In this document: positions 41,989 to 52,207 of the stretch, one piece after another
How positions within the stretch are numbered: position 1 is the stretch's first letter
How the letters are laid out: the number at the start of each line of letters is the position of its first letter
NCBI GenBank assembly: GCA_023362775.1
Contig: JALMGJ010000011.1
Coordinates: forward strand, 21,688,001-21,752,000
Source: Charina bottae
Taxonomy: Eukaryota; Chordata; Lepidosauria; Squamata; Charinaidae
DNA length: 64,000 nucleotides
Direction: 5' to 3'
Position numbers and translations under genes: made by a program
Notes under the pieces: generated by a model
What the model saw: only the letters and a program-made list of their open reading frames with translations
Databases searched by the model: none
What the model was told of the DNA's origin: nothing

Positions 41989-43065
41989 CCAGTAGTCTTC
42001 ACTTACTGACCGGCCGCTTAAAGGCTGTTCAAAGTTACGATGGTACCCCCAAAGTAGATTTATGACTGGGGCCCGAAATTACGATCCTCACAAGGCCTCT
42101 GCAATCACGTGACCCAGATTCAGCCATCCTGGAAGTGGTGGCCATTTTGGGTCACGTAACTGCCATTTGGTACCAGGAAGTCCTCCAGGCTTACCACGCT
42201 CGATTTCTGAGGCAGCAGGCCTGGTCACGTGGTTGCACTACTTCCTGTGATTTAGCAGCCTGCAGAGGGAGCCTTGATTGTGCCTTACTGTACGGGAAAG
42301 TAAGTACTTTTTCCATACAGTACCATATTGACTTTTAATTTTTTTAATTTTCCCCCAGTTTTTGTTTAACTTAAGTAGAGATTTGTATGGTAGCATGCAT
42401 GTTCCATCCTCTGCCTGTCTAATTTTTAATTATATTTAACAATACTGAATGCTGGTTTACTGTTTATAAAACAGCTGTTTTACAAAAATCAGATTTATAT
42501 ACAGTAATGTACAGTAACAAAAGCTGCAGAGTTTACTACAGCAGGAAAGAAAAGTTACAGTACTGTACAGCACCTTTAAACCTGTTTAGTACTGTACTGT
42601 AGAATAAAGATTCCAATGAAGGCCTTACAGTAAAAGTTTTTAATAATCAACCAGTAATATTAGTTGAAAATAACAGTAATATTAACTGAAAATAATACTA
42701 CTGTAGCCACAGAAGTATTTCCATAGTCATGTTTTGGTGGAAAACATAGCTATCACACTCCGCCCTCCACAGTATGTATGTATGTATGTATCAAATTTCT
42801 ATCACCGCCCATCTCCCTCCTCAGGAGGGACTCTGCAAAGTACAGTACTGCAAAGTAACTCCTGGTTCACTTAACAACCACGCTATTCACTTAACAACCA
42901 AAGAAAACCACAAGCCCCGATCTTGAACCACTTAATGACCACTATGACTCGCTTAACAACTGGAGTAAGAAGGTCGTAAAAACGAGTCTGGACTCACTTA
43001 CCAACCATTATGACTTACAACCAAAAATCTGGGCTCAATTGTGGTTGTTAAGTGAAGACTACCTG
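41989..43065. mobile_element. Large mariner-type element flanked by TA
   Basis: Left end ccagtagtcttcacttactg after TA; right end gttaagtgaagactacctg before TA. These are inverted relative to each other and match the MITE at 10478. The 1.08-kb interior has no transposase frame. It includes a CR1-like tail fragment at about 42775-42850. Confidence 0.7.
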
Positions 43066-43075
43066 TAGGAGGCAC

Positions 43076-43770
43076 GGTACTGTGGTGGTTCTCCTCCTTT
43101 CTCTGGGGCTGGTTCCAATCGGTGTTGGTAGAGGGGAATGATCAAGCCTGAGGCCCCTGCTTTGTGGGGTGCCTCAGGGCTCCATTCTCTCCCTGCTCCT
43201 ATTTAACATCTACATGAAACTGTAGGTGAGGTCAGAAATCATCAGCATAATGACAATACCCAGCTCTTCATCACCAAGTGACACCATCCAGGTTCTTTCC
43301 CAATGCCTGGAGGCTTTGGGGGTTTGGATAGGGGAGAACAGGCTTTAGCTGAGTCTTGCCAAGACTGAGTGGTTGTGGGTTTTAAGACCCCCCGCCTTCC
43401 CAGTTTGGAGATGTTCCATCTTTAACTCTGCATGGGGCTGCACTTCCCCAGTTGGAGCTGGAGTGCAGTTTGGGGGTCCTCCTGGACTCACAGCTCCTGC
43501 TCGAGGAGGAGGCGGCAGCCATGGCCAGGAGGACTTTTGTTCAGGTTTGCCTTGGGCACCAACTGCACCCATTCCTCAAGCAGCAGGTCTCACTCACAGT
43601 GACCCATGCTTTATTCACCTCCCGTGTGGACTGCTGCAATGGGCTGCCCTTACAGAGCATTCGGGAGCTGCAGCTGGTCCAGAATGCAGTGGCCCAGCCA
43701 CTTTTTGGCATTCCTCATTATGCCCATATAACACCACTGCTCTGCAAGCTGCACACTGTAGGCTTCCGGG
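43076..43770 (+). pseudogene. CR1-like LINE ORF2 fragment, left part
   Basis: Encodes CR1/L2-clade reverse transcriptase and C-terminal signatures: GVPQGSILSPLLFN-like near 43165, LGVLLDSQLLLEE, FTSRVDCCNGLPL, RELQLVQNAVAQ and HYAHITPLLCKLH. Frameshifts separate the first part. The element is cut at 43770 by a solo LTR and resumes at 44142. The stretch 43345-43755 is nearly identical to 52796-53206. It is 5'-truncated and non-functional. Confidence 0.85.
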
Positions 43771-44141
43771 TGTAATGGATGCAGAACCTCTGTAGCGATT
43801 AAACCCGTCTCACAAGATTTACTTGGAAAACTATTTAATGCTAGATTACTACAATACAAGTAGAAAGTCACGAATGAGAAAAGCGCGGGCTTTCCTCACA
43901 GTTATACCTTCAAAGTTCCCCCCTTGCAGTGTGCCCACTCCCTCCTGTGCCATGCAAACTCCAGCAGTCCATCTAGCAGATGTCTCCAAACGTCTCCATG
44001 ACCTTGTGCTGATAACCCAAACATAGCAGTCTCAGAGTTGTGGAATGCCAGGGCTAGTCTCGCATCGCTCGACGCAGGTTACTCTTTCATGCACGCGAGT
44101 CACTTTGCTGTTCTCAGAACGGGGAAGCGAGGAGTATGACA
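43771..44141 (-). mobile_element. 371-bp solo LTR inserted in the LINE
   Basis: TGTAATGG to AGTATGACA on the plus strand, flanked by ccggg at 43766-43770 and 44142-44146 (5-bp duplication). The uninterrupted site is preserved at 53221-53230 (ttccgggtgtgattc). The minus orientation is tentative, based on an ATTAAA near the plus-strand left end. Confidence 0.92.
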
Positions 44142-44290
44142 CCGGGTGTGATTCAAGGTACTGGTTATCACCTATAAAGTTCTACATGTCATAGGCCCAG
44201 GCTACTTATTGAGCTACCCATCTCCCATCACCTCTCCTCGCTCCATGAGATGTAGCAGGGAGGGCATGGTCTACGTCCCTTCCATTAATG
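44142..44290 (+). pseudogene. CR1-like LINE fragment, right part
   Basis: Continues the ORF2 C-terminal region (attcaaggtactggttatca, gttctacatgtcataggccc), matching 53225-53370. It ends where the fucosyltransferase duplication begins. Confidence 0.85.
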
Positions 44291-44901
44291 GGATGCAATG
44301 AGGAGAAAGTAGAGGGGGGCAGGCTGAAATTAACATTCTGCCAGCAAGTCATAAGAAGGTCCTGGTTGTGTCACTTTCCATTCTGCATCTTTCTGTGAAA
44401 GGAAATCCAAGGGCAGGGTGGGGTGGGGATTTAAATACATAGAAAATGATCTGGCCAAACCAAGCTAGACTTTGGATACCTTATGAGGAATCCCATTAGT
44501 CTTTCTCACACAAGTGCTTTGTAGGATCCGTTCCCAGATAAGTCTTTTTACTAGGATCTGATTAAACACGAGTCACAACTGTTTGCTCCAACTTATTTAT
44601 TGAAAACATTTGTATGGCTGCCCATCTGACAGCACAACTCTGGGTGGCAATCATTCACCAGCTCCCATTGCACTGTCCCCCAGTGCCTGGGAGAAGAGGT
44701 AGGTCTTTATGGCCTTCCAGAAGGATAAAAGGATGGGGGCCCGCCAGATCGCCTGGGGGGAGGGCGGTGCACAGGGTAGGGGCCGCCATGGGAAAGGCAC
44801 GCTTCCTAGGTCCCATTAGATGGCAACATTTCAGGGAAGGGACCTGGAGCGGGCCCGCTCTGTCCAACCTGGTGGGCAGGTTTTTGGGGTTGTGCAGCTG
44901 A

Positions 44902-45982
44902 CTAGCGCAGCAACGGAGAAAGGTCAGCTGGAATCCCAATCCATTCAGGCAAGAAGGTTGCAGAGGGCCTGAAGAACTTGAGAAACGGAGAGTCTGGGAG
45001 GGTATAATTGGCCAGGTAAACAGTCTCCCCACCTGCTAGATAGCTAGCCCAGATGCCAAAAGTCCCAATGGTCATGACTGTGTGGTTGCAATGAGCAAGG
45101 AGAGCAAAATCCTTCCCTGGAGAGTATTCCTCCCCATCCCCAGCAAAGTAGACATCCCCCCTGGAGGCATTAATGTTCTCCTTGCACCACTGCATCCCAT
45201 TGCTGGTCACCACAAAGATGGGATTCAGGTATTTCTTTCTGAAGTAGTTCATAGCTTTCTCCAAGTAACCTTTGTCAGCCACTACACCTTTCCAGCTCCA
45301 GGGCATTAGCCACACATAATCCCCTCTCCGGACATGCACTCCAACATACGTCACATTCTGGCGTTCTCCCCGCAGCACTTGGAGGTAACGATTGGCCTCT
45401 TTCTTGATGTGGTCATGGAAGGTGAACTCCTTTAGTATTTCCTGGCGGATGTGGTGATAAAAGGTGTAAGAAGAAGGGTAGCCCAACAATTGGACATATT
45501 TGCCCTGGATGTGACAGTAGTCCTCTGACATCCAATCATGCAGATGAACTTTCTTCCAGTGGATCTTCCTAAACCTCTTAGCAGAGATCACAGGCAAAGT
45601 GATCTTGAAGATTGGCGATAAGGACCGATGCATTTCTGGAAGGATGTAGGCTGGATGTCCATTGAGCTTGGCTAAGGCATAAAGGGTGGCATATTCTCCC
45701 ATCTGGTTCCCCAGGCGCCCAAGGGAGTTCACTGTCCATATCCCAGCTTCTGTAGCCTGAAGGTACAAGCTAGAATTAAGGGCGATGTACTGGAGTAGAA
45801 GTCGTTCCCTTAATGGGGAATTGGATGTGTTTCTGGTGGATGTGTGGTAGAAAGAGATCTTTTCACATAGATGCAAAAGTATGGAAAGAGAAAGCAATCC
45901 AAAAATACAGAAGAAATATAAGATGAAGGATTGTCTGGATGTACCTCCTTCTAGATGTTTCGTTTCTGCAAAAGAGAGAACC
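44902..45982 (-). CDS. Alpha-1,2-fucosyltransferase (FUT1/FUT2-like), copy 2, start uncertain
   Basis: Paralogue of the gene at 19682-20704 with the same GT11 blocks ([31 protein letters not shown]), a membrane segment and an intact stop. The frame is open from 46011, but only from a GTG. The codon matching the copy 1 ATG is ACG at 45963-45961, and the next methionine lies inside [10 protein letters not shown], past the membrane anchor. A functional protein would need a start in an upstream exon joined at the acceptor before 45982 (tttttctttag on the minus strand). Two in-frame insertions relative to copy 1 add 10 residues ([10 protein letters not shown]) and 3 residues to the stem. The cysteine of PCSYTFYHH in copy 1 is serine here, and a cysteine appears in SEDYCHI. 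It could be a recently disabled gene. Confidence 0.82.
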
Positions 45983-46073
45983 CTAAAGAAAAAATAAATT
46001 GGAGTCAACACTCAGGTGGGACTGTACACTGACACTCTTGACTATGATAGTTCAAGTGTATGTTTGTCTGTTC

Positions 46074-46090
46074 AAAAGTAAGACCTGTTG
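46074..46090. repeat. L1 target duplication, left
   Basis: aaaagtaagacctgttg, repeated at 47502-47518. Copy 1 has the empty site near 20816. Confidence 0.92.
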
Positions 46091-47501
46091 GGCTTCCAGT
46101 GGGGAATTATGGCGGGCTGACGTCTCTGAAGGAGCGGAGAGATACCACAGCCAAGAACAAAGATCAAAGGGAGATTGTGAGATAACTCATTTGCACTCCA
46201 GAGGGCAGCTTCTCATGAGTAAACTTCAGAAATGGGAGTTTTTGCAGTCGGCTCGGGAGTTGAGCTGCCAGGAATCCAAAAATAGATGGAATTCCGGGAT
46301 TCCATCTATGCTGTGGTGGAGCCTATACAGACATTAAGCCCTGCCTTCCTCATTTCTTAATCACTTTGGGAAGTAATTAATCTATAGATATAGAGAGATT
46401 TTCTTTTCGGCGAAGATAAGATGCCTTGTGGTGAGTTAAACCTTCTTTCGGGATTACAAAAAAAAACAAGAAAAAGAGACTTTGATTTAAAGGTTCAAGA
46501 ATCTTTTGCAAAAAAGCTTAACAAAGATAAGATTTAAGAAAAAATTAAAATGGATAAGGGGAGCGTCTTTTTTATTTTTAATTTTTTAATAATTTTTACT
46601 TTTGATCAAAGTGCTTTGGTATAAATTTGTACTAAGCCAGTTAAAGAGACTGGACCTTCGTGGGAATGCTTGCTGTTTACTGTGAAAGAGTGAATCTAAT
46701 TGGTGGATTTTACATAGCAAAAATGCCATGGAGACATGGTGTGTGTTGTGGCTTGAAGTTAAGGAGAGCTACTAAAAGGAAAGAGTTAAAGCCACAGGGA
46801 AAAAGAGAGGCTTGTTTTTCCCTTTTGCTTGCTTGAGACACTTCCACTTTTGGATTATAATATACAATGGCAGCTACCAGAAAAGAAAAAATAGTCGCAC
46901 CAGATAACTTTGTTTTTATATATGACAACTGCAGCGAGATTATATTATATTATATTTAATAATATATATTATATTATATTATATTATATTATATTATATT
47001 ATATTATATTATATTTAATAATATATATTATATTATATATATTGAGATTATATGCTCAAAAGTGGAAAGGCTGGCTCAGCACTACCCACAACAGAGGAAT
47101 GGATGGTGAAGAGGCTGGAATTTGCAGAGATGGCTAAATTGACTTCCTTGATTAAAGAAAAGACAGTTCAGCATCTACATTTAGTGCTTACTGGAAACCC
47201 CTTATAGACTTTTTGCATGAATCAGAAAAAAATGCACTTGTGACTTATGGTTTTGATGATTAGAAAAAAAATAGATAATAGAAAAAGTGAGCTTTTTTTG
47301 TAACAATATAGTAAGAGATAACTTTGTAATCATACTTGCATTTGCTGAAAAGGAAATCGGAAACTTCTTTTGGTTTCTTTTTATCTTTTCTTTCTGCACT
47401 TTTGTCTTTTTCTCTTTTTCTTTCTTTGTTTTCTTTATTCTGTATTAGTTTTTGTTACTTTTTCTCTTCTCTTTCAAACTTTTAATAAAATGTATACAAA
47501 A
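46091..47501 (+). mobile_element. Internally deleted L1 element
   Basis: Has a 5' leader, a start of ORF1 near 46867 (MAATRKEKIVAPDN), then an AT-only microsatellite at the deletion junction (about 46938-47042). It resumes in the ORF2 C-terminus (EEWMVKRLEFAEMAKLTSL) and ends with an L1-type T-rich 3' UTR, AATAAAATG and a short A tail. A 17-bp target duplication flanks it. About 5 kb of ORF1/ORF2 is missing, so it moved in trans or was deleted later. Confidence 0.88.
46938..47042. repeat. (ATATT)n AT microsatellite
   Basis: Degenerate TATAT/ATATT array, partly mirrored (atttaataatatatatta occurs twice). Confidence 0.93.
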
Positions 47502-47703
47502 AAAAGTAAGACCTGTTGATTTTGATGGAATTTACTCCTAATAAATATCCATCAGTTCAAATACGATGTTTGCCTAAAACAACACATAGAATGGACTTGC
47601 ACAACTAAACTACGTTATGTTTAAAACAATTTTAAAGCCTTGTTACCTTTTTACCCTGGTTTATTGAATAAACCTCAGTCGGTGGGTTCATACAGATTGC
47701 TAA

Positions 47704-48688
47704 GACAGAGATGGACAACATTTCCAGGTTCAATAATTGTAATTGGCTTGTCCAAGCAGCAGCCCAGCTGTTGGTGGGGTCCACAGGAAGGGGTGGGGCC
47801 ATTATTTTCTGACCCGTTTGAGGCATTTTTGGGGTATTTAAAGGTGGGAATGGGAAAGAGAAGCTTCTGGAAGGCAAACTACACCCTTTTCCATATTTAC
47901 AAATCCTCCAATCCTCCTCCTCCCAATAGTCCCAAAGCTGTTGCCAAATTTGACGGTAAGAAGGTCAAATTTCATCAGCATGATTTGAAGCTTGGGCTGG
48001 TTTGGAAGGCTGAGTTTCTTTGTTTTTTTTAAGGTGGAAAAGGGATTGGGTTACCTTTCACTTCCATTTTCACTCTTACTTTTTCAAAGGAAAAAACCTC
48101 ATTTTGTCAACCGTTGGCCACTTTCCAGTGAATCTGGAGTATGTATTCTTGCAGTGGGAGGGGTTCACGTGGCTCATCAGCCATGGGTTGCCCACCCCTG
48201 CCAGAAACCATGGTTGATAAACTATCATGGCTAAATTTTCACAACTCCTTCACCCAAAACACGATGGCTTAGGACAAGCTGTGAACCCAGCACTCACCTA
48301 CAGTATATCCAGTGACAGAACTAAAAGCATGTGATGCTGGATTTTTAACATTTATTTATGACATTTATAAATAAATTGGCTTATTCATAACCAGTGATGG
48401 ATACCAGAGACCGACCGTCACGGCTTTCCTCCTGCAGTGTCTCCTTTGCAGAATCAGAAAAGTATAAGGAATCTGAAAGGTCATCTAGTACAGCAAGAAA
48501 TAAAGCCTGTCTTTACAAACATATGGGTTGAATATGGGCAGAGAAATCATATTAAATAAAAATTACTCCATGGTTACTATTATTACAACAGATTTCTAAG
48601 TTGCAGTTATTTTTAGTTTTGGTACTAGCATTATGATCTTGTTGTTATCATTTGATTATTAAAACACACACAAAGAAACACACACATC
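47704..48688. other. Unassigned DNA
   Basis: No gene or repeat is recognised to the right of the duplicated block. Confidence 0.4.
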
Positions 48689-48696
48689 CTTTACTA

Positions 48697-48955
48697 CAGA
48701 GCTTTCCAAACCGTGTGTCGGGACACGTTAGTGTGTCGGCTGCAGTGTCTGGGTGTGTCGCGGCTGCTGCTGCCTCCAAGCCCTGCCAGGATTCCGTGCA
48801 GGTCCTAGTGCCTGCCTTGTGCCTTGCTGCCTCCAAACCTGCTGTGATTCCATTCAGGTCCTAGTGCCTGCCTTGTGCCCTGCTGTAAGAGTGTGTCATG
48901 AAATGATGCATGTCTAAAAAGTGTGTCACCAACATGAAAAGTTTGGAAAGCTCTG
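48697..48955. mobile_element. Short hAT element, VNTR family with two units
   Basis: CAGAGCTTTCCAAA and its complement, with the 8-bp duplication ctttacta (48689-48696 and 48956-48963). Contains about two units of the minisatellite found in 13450-14583, in the opposite orientation. Confidence 0.95.
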
Positions 48956-49004
48956 CTTTACTAGTTTATTTCCTGCTGCAATTTTCTCTAATCTTTCTAT
49001 AAGA

Positions 49005-49016
49005 GCATCCAAGTTA
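49005..49016. repeat. Penelope target duplication, left
   Basis: gcatccaagtta, repeated at 49852-49863. Confidence 0.92.
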
Positions 49017-49851
49017 TCTGTAGCTTGAATCATGTCAACTGGATTTCTATTTTCTCAGTGGAAACCTTTCGCTCCTTATCCAAGGAGCTTCTTCAGTCTG
49101 AGCAAAGTTGGTAAGGGAATCCTAAATATGTTTCTAGGTAGCTGTGTGACCTTACACCTGGGGCTAGGTCATGGTTATATTGAGATGTTATTTTAAGTCC
49201 TTTTATCATCTAAAGGAGGATCGTTAAGATCACCATGCTGCTGTTGAGCTTGTGAAATGGTCTTAATCTTCCTAGGCACAGAAGACAAAGCAGGGAGGAA
49301 GATGGAGGAGAGGTTGTGCCTGAGGCCCCCACCTCTATTCAAGGAAGGATTTTCCAAGTTGGCATAAATGGATTCCTTGACCCCTCTCTCAAAGACCCCT
49401 CTCTCTCTTCTCTCAGAGAAGACAGAGAAGATAGGTGGTTTGAGAGAGGGGTCAAGGAATCCATTTATGCCAACTTGGAAAATCCTTCCTTGAATAGAGG
49501 TGGGAGCCTCAGGCACAATCTTTCCCCCATCTTCCTCCCTGCTTTGTCTTCTGTGCCTAGGAAGATTAAGACCATTTCACAAGCTCAACAGCAGCATGGT
49601 GATCTTAACGATCCTCCTTTAGATGATAAAAGGACTTAAAAAAACATCTCAATATAACCATGACCTAGCCCCAGGTGTAAGGTCACACAGCTACCTAGAA
49701 ACATATTTAGGATTCCCTTACCAACTTTGCTCAGACTGAAGAAGCTCCTTGGGTAAGGAGCGAAACGTTTCCACTGAGAAAATAGAAATCCAGTTGACAT
49801 GATTCAAGCTACAGACAATTCCACCTGGATGACTGAGAACCTTCATAGACA
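49017..49851. mobile_element. 835-bp palindrome of two Neptune-like Penelope 3' ends
   Basis: Arms of about 398 bp mirror each other around 49416 with roughly eight mismatches by eye. Each arm encodes, reading outward from the centre, the Penelope C-terminal tail (FERGVKESIYANLENPSLN and beyond), then a 3' UTR with a CTGAAGA-hairpin-GAAAC motif, then the gattcaagctacagac terminus. The two 5' ends are joined head to head and both 3' ends face out. A single 12-bp target duplication surrounds the whole unit, so it integrated once as an inverted dimer. Reverse transcriptase and GIY-YIG domains are absent. Confidence 0.93.
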
Positions 49852-49863
49852 GCATCCAAGTTA

Positions 49864-50073
49864 GTTCCGGGTTTTTGCGTGCTGCCGCAATGGCAGCGCT
49901 TCCGGGTTTTCCTGTGGCGACACACCAACGGCGGTGTGTAAAAACCGAAAGCGGCAGCAGCGCTTCCGGGTTTTTGCGCGCTGCCGCAATGGCAGCACTT
50001 CCGGCTTTTCCCGCGGCGACACACCAACAGTGGTTGGTGTGTCGCCGCGGGAAAACTTTGGAAAGCCCTGCTC
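49864..50073. mobile_element. hAT fragment, one terminus
   Basis: GC-rich repeats of cttccgggtttttgcg and gctgccgcaatggcagc, and gtgtcgcc motifs, end in ctttggaaagccctg, the CAGAGCTTTCC-family terminus. The left terminus is missing. Confidence 0.65.
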
Positions 50074-50089
50074 TAGTGTTCCGAAAAAT

Positions 50090-50590
50090 AAATGCACAGC
50101 TTCTTCCTGGTGACATCCCTTCTAGTACTGGAAGACTGGTATCATGTCTCCCCTTCATCTTCTCTTCTTTAGCCTCACATACATGTTCTTTCGTAGGATT
50201 TAGCCTCCAAGCCTTTTACCATCTTTGCCATTCTTCTTTGCATTCTTTCCAGTTCTTCAGCATTCTTTCTGCATCGTGGTGACCAGAACTGGACACAGTA
50301 TTCCAGGTGCGGTCTGATCGATGCAGCATAGAGCGGTAATGTCACTCCCCATGATCTTGACACTATACCTTTATTGATGCAGCCCGAAACGGCATTGGCT
50401 CTTGTGGCAGCAGTAGCCCATTGCTGGCTCAGGCTTAATCTGTGGTCTACCAAGACATCCAGATCCTTCTTGCAAGTACTACTGCTAAGCCAGATATCAC
50501 CTATCTTATACATGTGCCTCTGGTTTCTCCTCCCTAAGTGCAGAGCCTTACATAGAGTTGTTTATTTTTCATTACTAACAAAAGTTGCGG
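50090..50590 (-). pseudogene. CR1 LINE ORF2 C-terminal fragment
   Basis: Minus-strand frame at 50175-50513 encodes the end of a CR1 reverse transcriptase: DLDVLVDHRLSLSQQ, NAVSGCINKGI, LYAASIRPHLEYCVQFW and ELERMQRRMAKMVKGLE. It is 5'-truncated with a frame break further upstream. It is a different CR1 lineage from the CR1-like fragments at 43076 and 52690. Confidence 0.92.
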
Positions 50591-51500
50591 CATCCATGGG
50601 AAGTAACTCTAAAAATAGATATTACCCAAAGAACAGCATATATCTCTCAGTATCCCAGTTGGTAAATCAGCAGTGCTACTTCATGTTCTGCTTGAAATCA
50701 TCTGGCCGGTGCTATAGAAAAGGATTACTGAACCACACAGTCCTTCAGATGGACTTTTTTTGGGGGGGCTCTTATTTTGGAGGAGAGCAAAAAAACAAAC
50801 ATTGCAATCTTTCACCCCAGGAGCAAGCCATGGCTCATTTGTTGGAGGGTGCCACGGGCAATGTGCCTCCTTGGCCTTCTTGTCCAGACTCTCCTGGCCT
50901 TTCTCTGCTGCCATTACGTTGCCTTTATCTGTCACCAAAATGACTTCAAGCAAAACCTGGGCTTTCTCCTCCTCTTCCTTGCCACCGCTGCCTGTCCCTT
51001 GCCACTGGCCTGGTGGCACTATCACAGCTTGTCTGCCCAATTGCTGGACTGGGGGAGCTGCATCTTGTAGGTTCCACCCAAGTGGTGTCACCGGGAAAGA
51101 GGAGTTCAGTTCTGAAGGAGAGAAGAAGGTCATTGAGGCTTGGGAAGTAACTGGGTGTTTTGAATGTGTCAGTCCTTCTTTTCAGAATCTGACCATGCAT
51201 CCTCAGCTTTCCATGGGTCCTGACCCAAAGAATCTGAACCATCACGTTCTTTGTATCCCTTTCCCCCTTTAAAAATCTCAAGACATCTGCCGTATTTACC
51301 CTAATGTCTACCCTCTCTCCACACCTACAAACACACACACACACACACACGCCCCTCATATCCATAATCCTTACCTCCTTCTCCAGTTCTCCTTCTCCTT
51401 CTCTCCTGCCATTGTCTCTCCTATTCCAGATCAGCGGCTCCAACTTTCTCAAGATACATTTTTCACAAGCTTCATGGGGCTGAGTGAATCCTCAAATGCT
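50591..51500. other. Unassigned DNA
   Basis: Mutually overlapping frames on both strands (up to 170 codons) show no family features. A (CA)n run is at about 51331-51350. Confidence 0.4.
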
Positions 51501-51600
51501 CTACAGTATTCTTCGTTGCATCTGATGAAATGAGCTGCAGCTCACGAAAGCTTATGCCTTTTAATAAAAGGTGTTAGTCATAAAAGGTGCCACCAGTCTG
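51501..51600 (+). mobile_element. Penelope-type 3' end with hammerhead-like core (family C), provisional
   Basis: Contains ctgatgaaatgagctgcagc followed by tcacgaaagcttatg and aataaaaggtgttagtc. This belongs to a repeat type seen in reptile genomes. CTGATGA and GAAA flank a self-complementary tgagctgcagctca. No coding part is present. Confidence 0.5.
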
Positions 51601-52207
51601 CTTCTTATTTTTTGGCTACCATAGGCCAACACTGCTCTTTTCCTACAAGGTCCATTCTTTCAGTGTCCCAGTTCTCCAATCTAATTTTGCCTCCGCCCTT
51701 TCCCCACAGCTTATTCCCAGTCCTGATTTAAAAAAAACTCTTACACAAGTTCATAGTGAAAGATTAACTTGGGAGCATTAAACTGTGGTCAGTCATTCAA
51801 AATGGTACTAGCTATTTGAGCAGAACCCATAAGTATTCAAATTATTTTTTTTATTTTCTTCTTCCTGTAGATCTTGCTGTAACTTGATCCAGAACAAGTA
51901 AGAGTATCTTCTGCTCTCCTGACTCCTGAGTCTAGCAATTTTCCCCCCCTTCCATGCTGTTCAAATAGAAAACCAATAGGTCAATTACAGTATGACAGCA
52001 ATAATCCCCTATAAATAAATCAATATTTCCCTAGGCCAAAAAATAAATATTCCCTTAGGCTTCACAAGTTCCGGAGACCTTCTCCAATGCTTTTATTTAA
52101 CTTGAAGAAAAATCAGATGCAAATACAAAAATTCTACCTGCTTAGCCATTGGTAAATATTGGCTGGCCTGAAATATTCCAAAAAATGTACACAGACACAA
52201 ATAAAAG
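51601..52207. other. Unassigned DNA
   Basis: No gene or repeat is recognised. Confidence 0.35.

Larger units (their letters stand above)
44291..47703. repeat. Segmental duplication, copy 2 (fucosyltransferase block)
   Basis: Partner of 19073-21017. It includes the LINE fragment downstream of the gene, the gene itself, the upstream intron-like sequence and the first about 85 bp of the copia LTR (from 47619). An L1 element (46091-47501) was added after duplication. Without it and its 17-bp duplication the length is about 1985 bp, against 1945 bp in copy 1. Confidence 0.92.

Noticed and set aside
49193..49639. Two 107-residue frames with the same sequence on opposite strands
   Set aside because: They are a consequence of the Penelope palindrome. 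Only the Penelope C-terminal tail within them is genuine coding relic, and the shared MPEAPTSIQ start is read antisense.
50374..51452. Overlapping frames of 150-189 codons on both strands near 50.7-51.4 kb
   Set aside because: No recognisable domain, no splice context, and frames cover each other. The left part overlaps a CR1 fragment.
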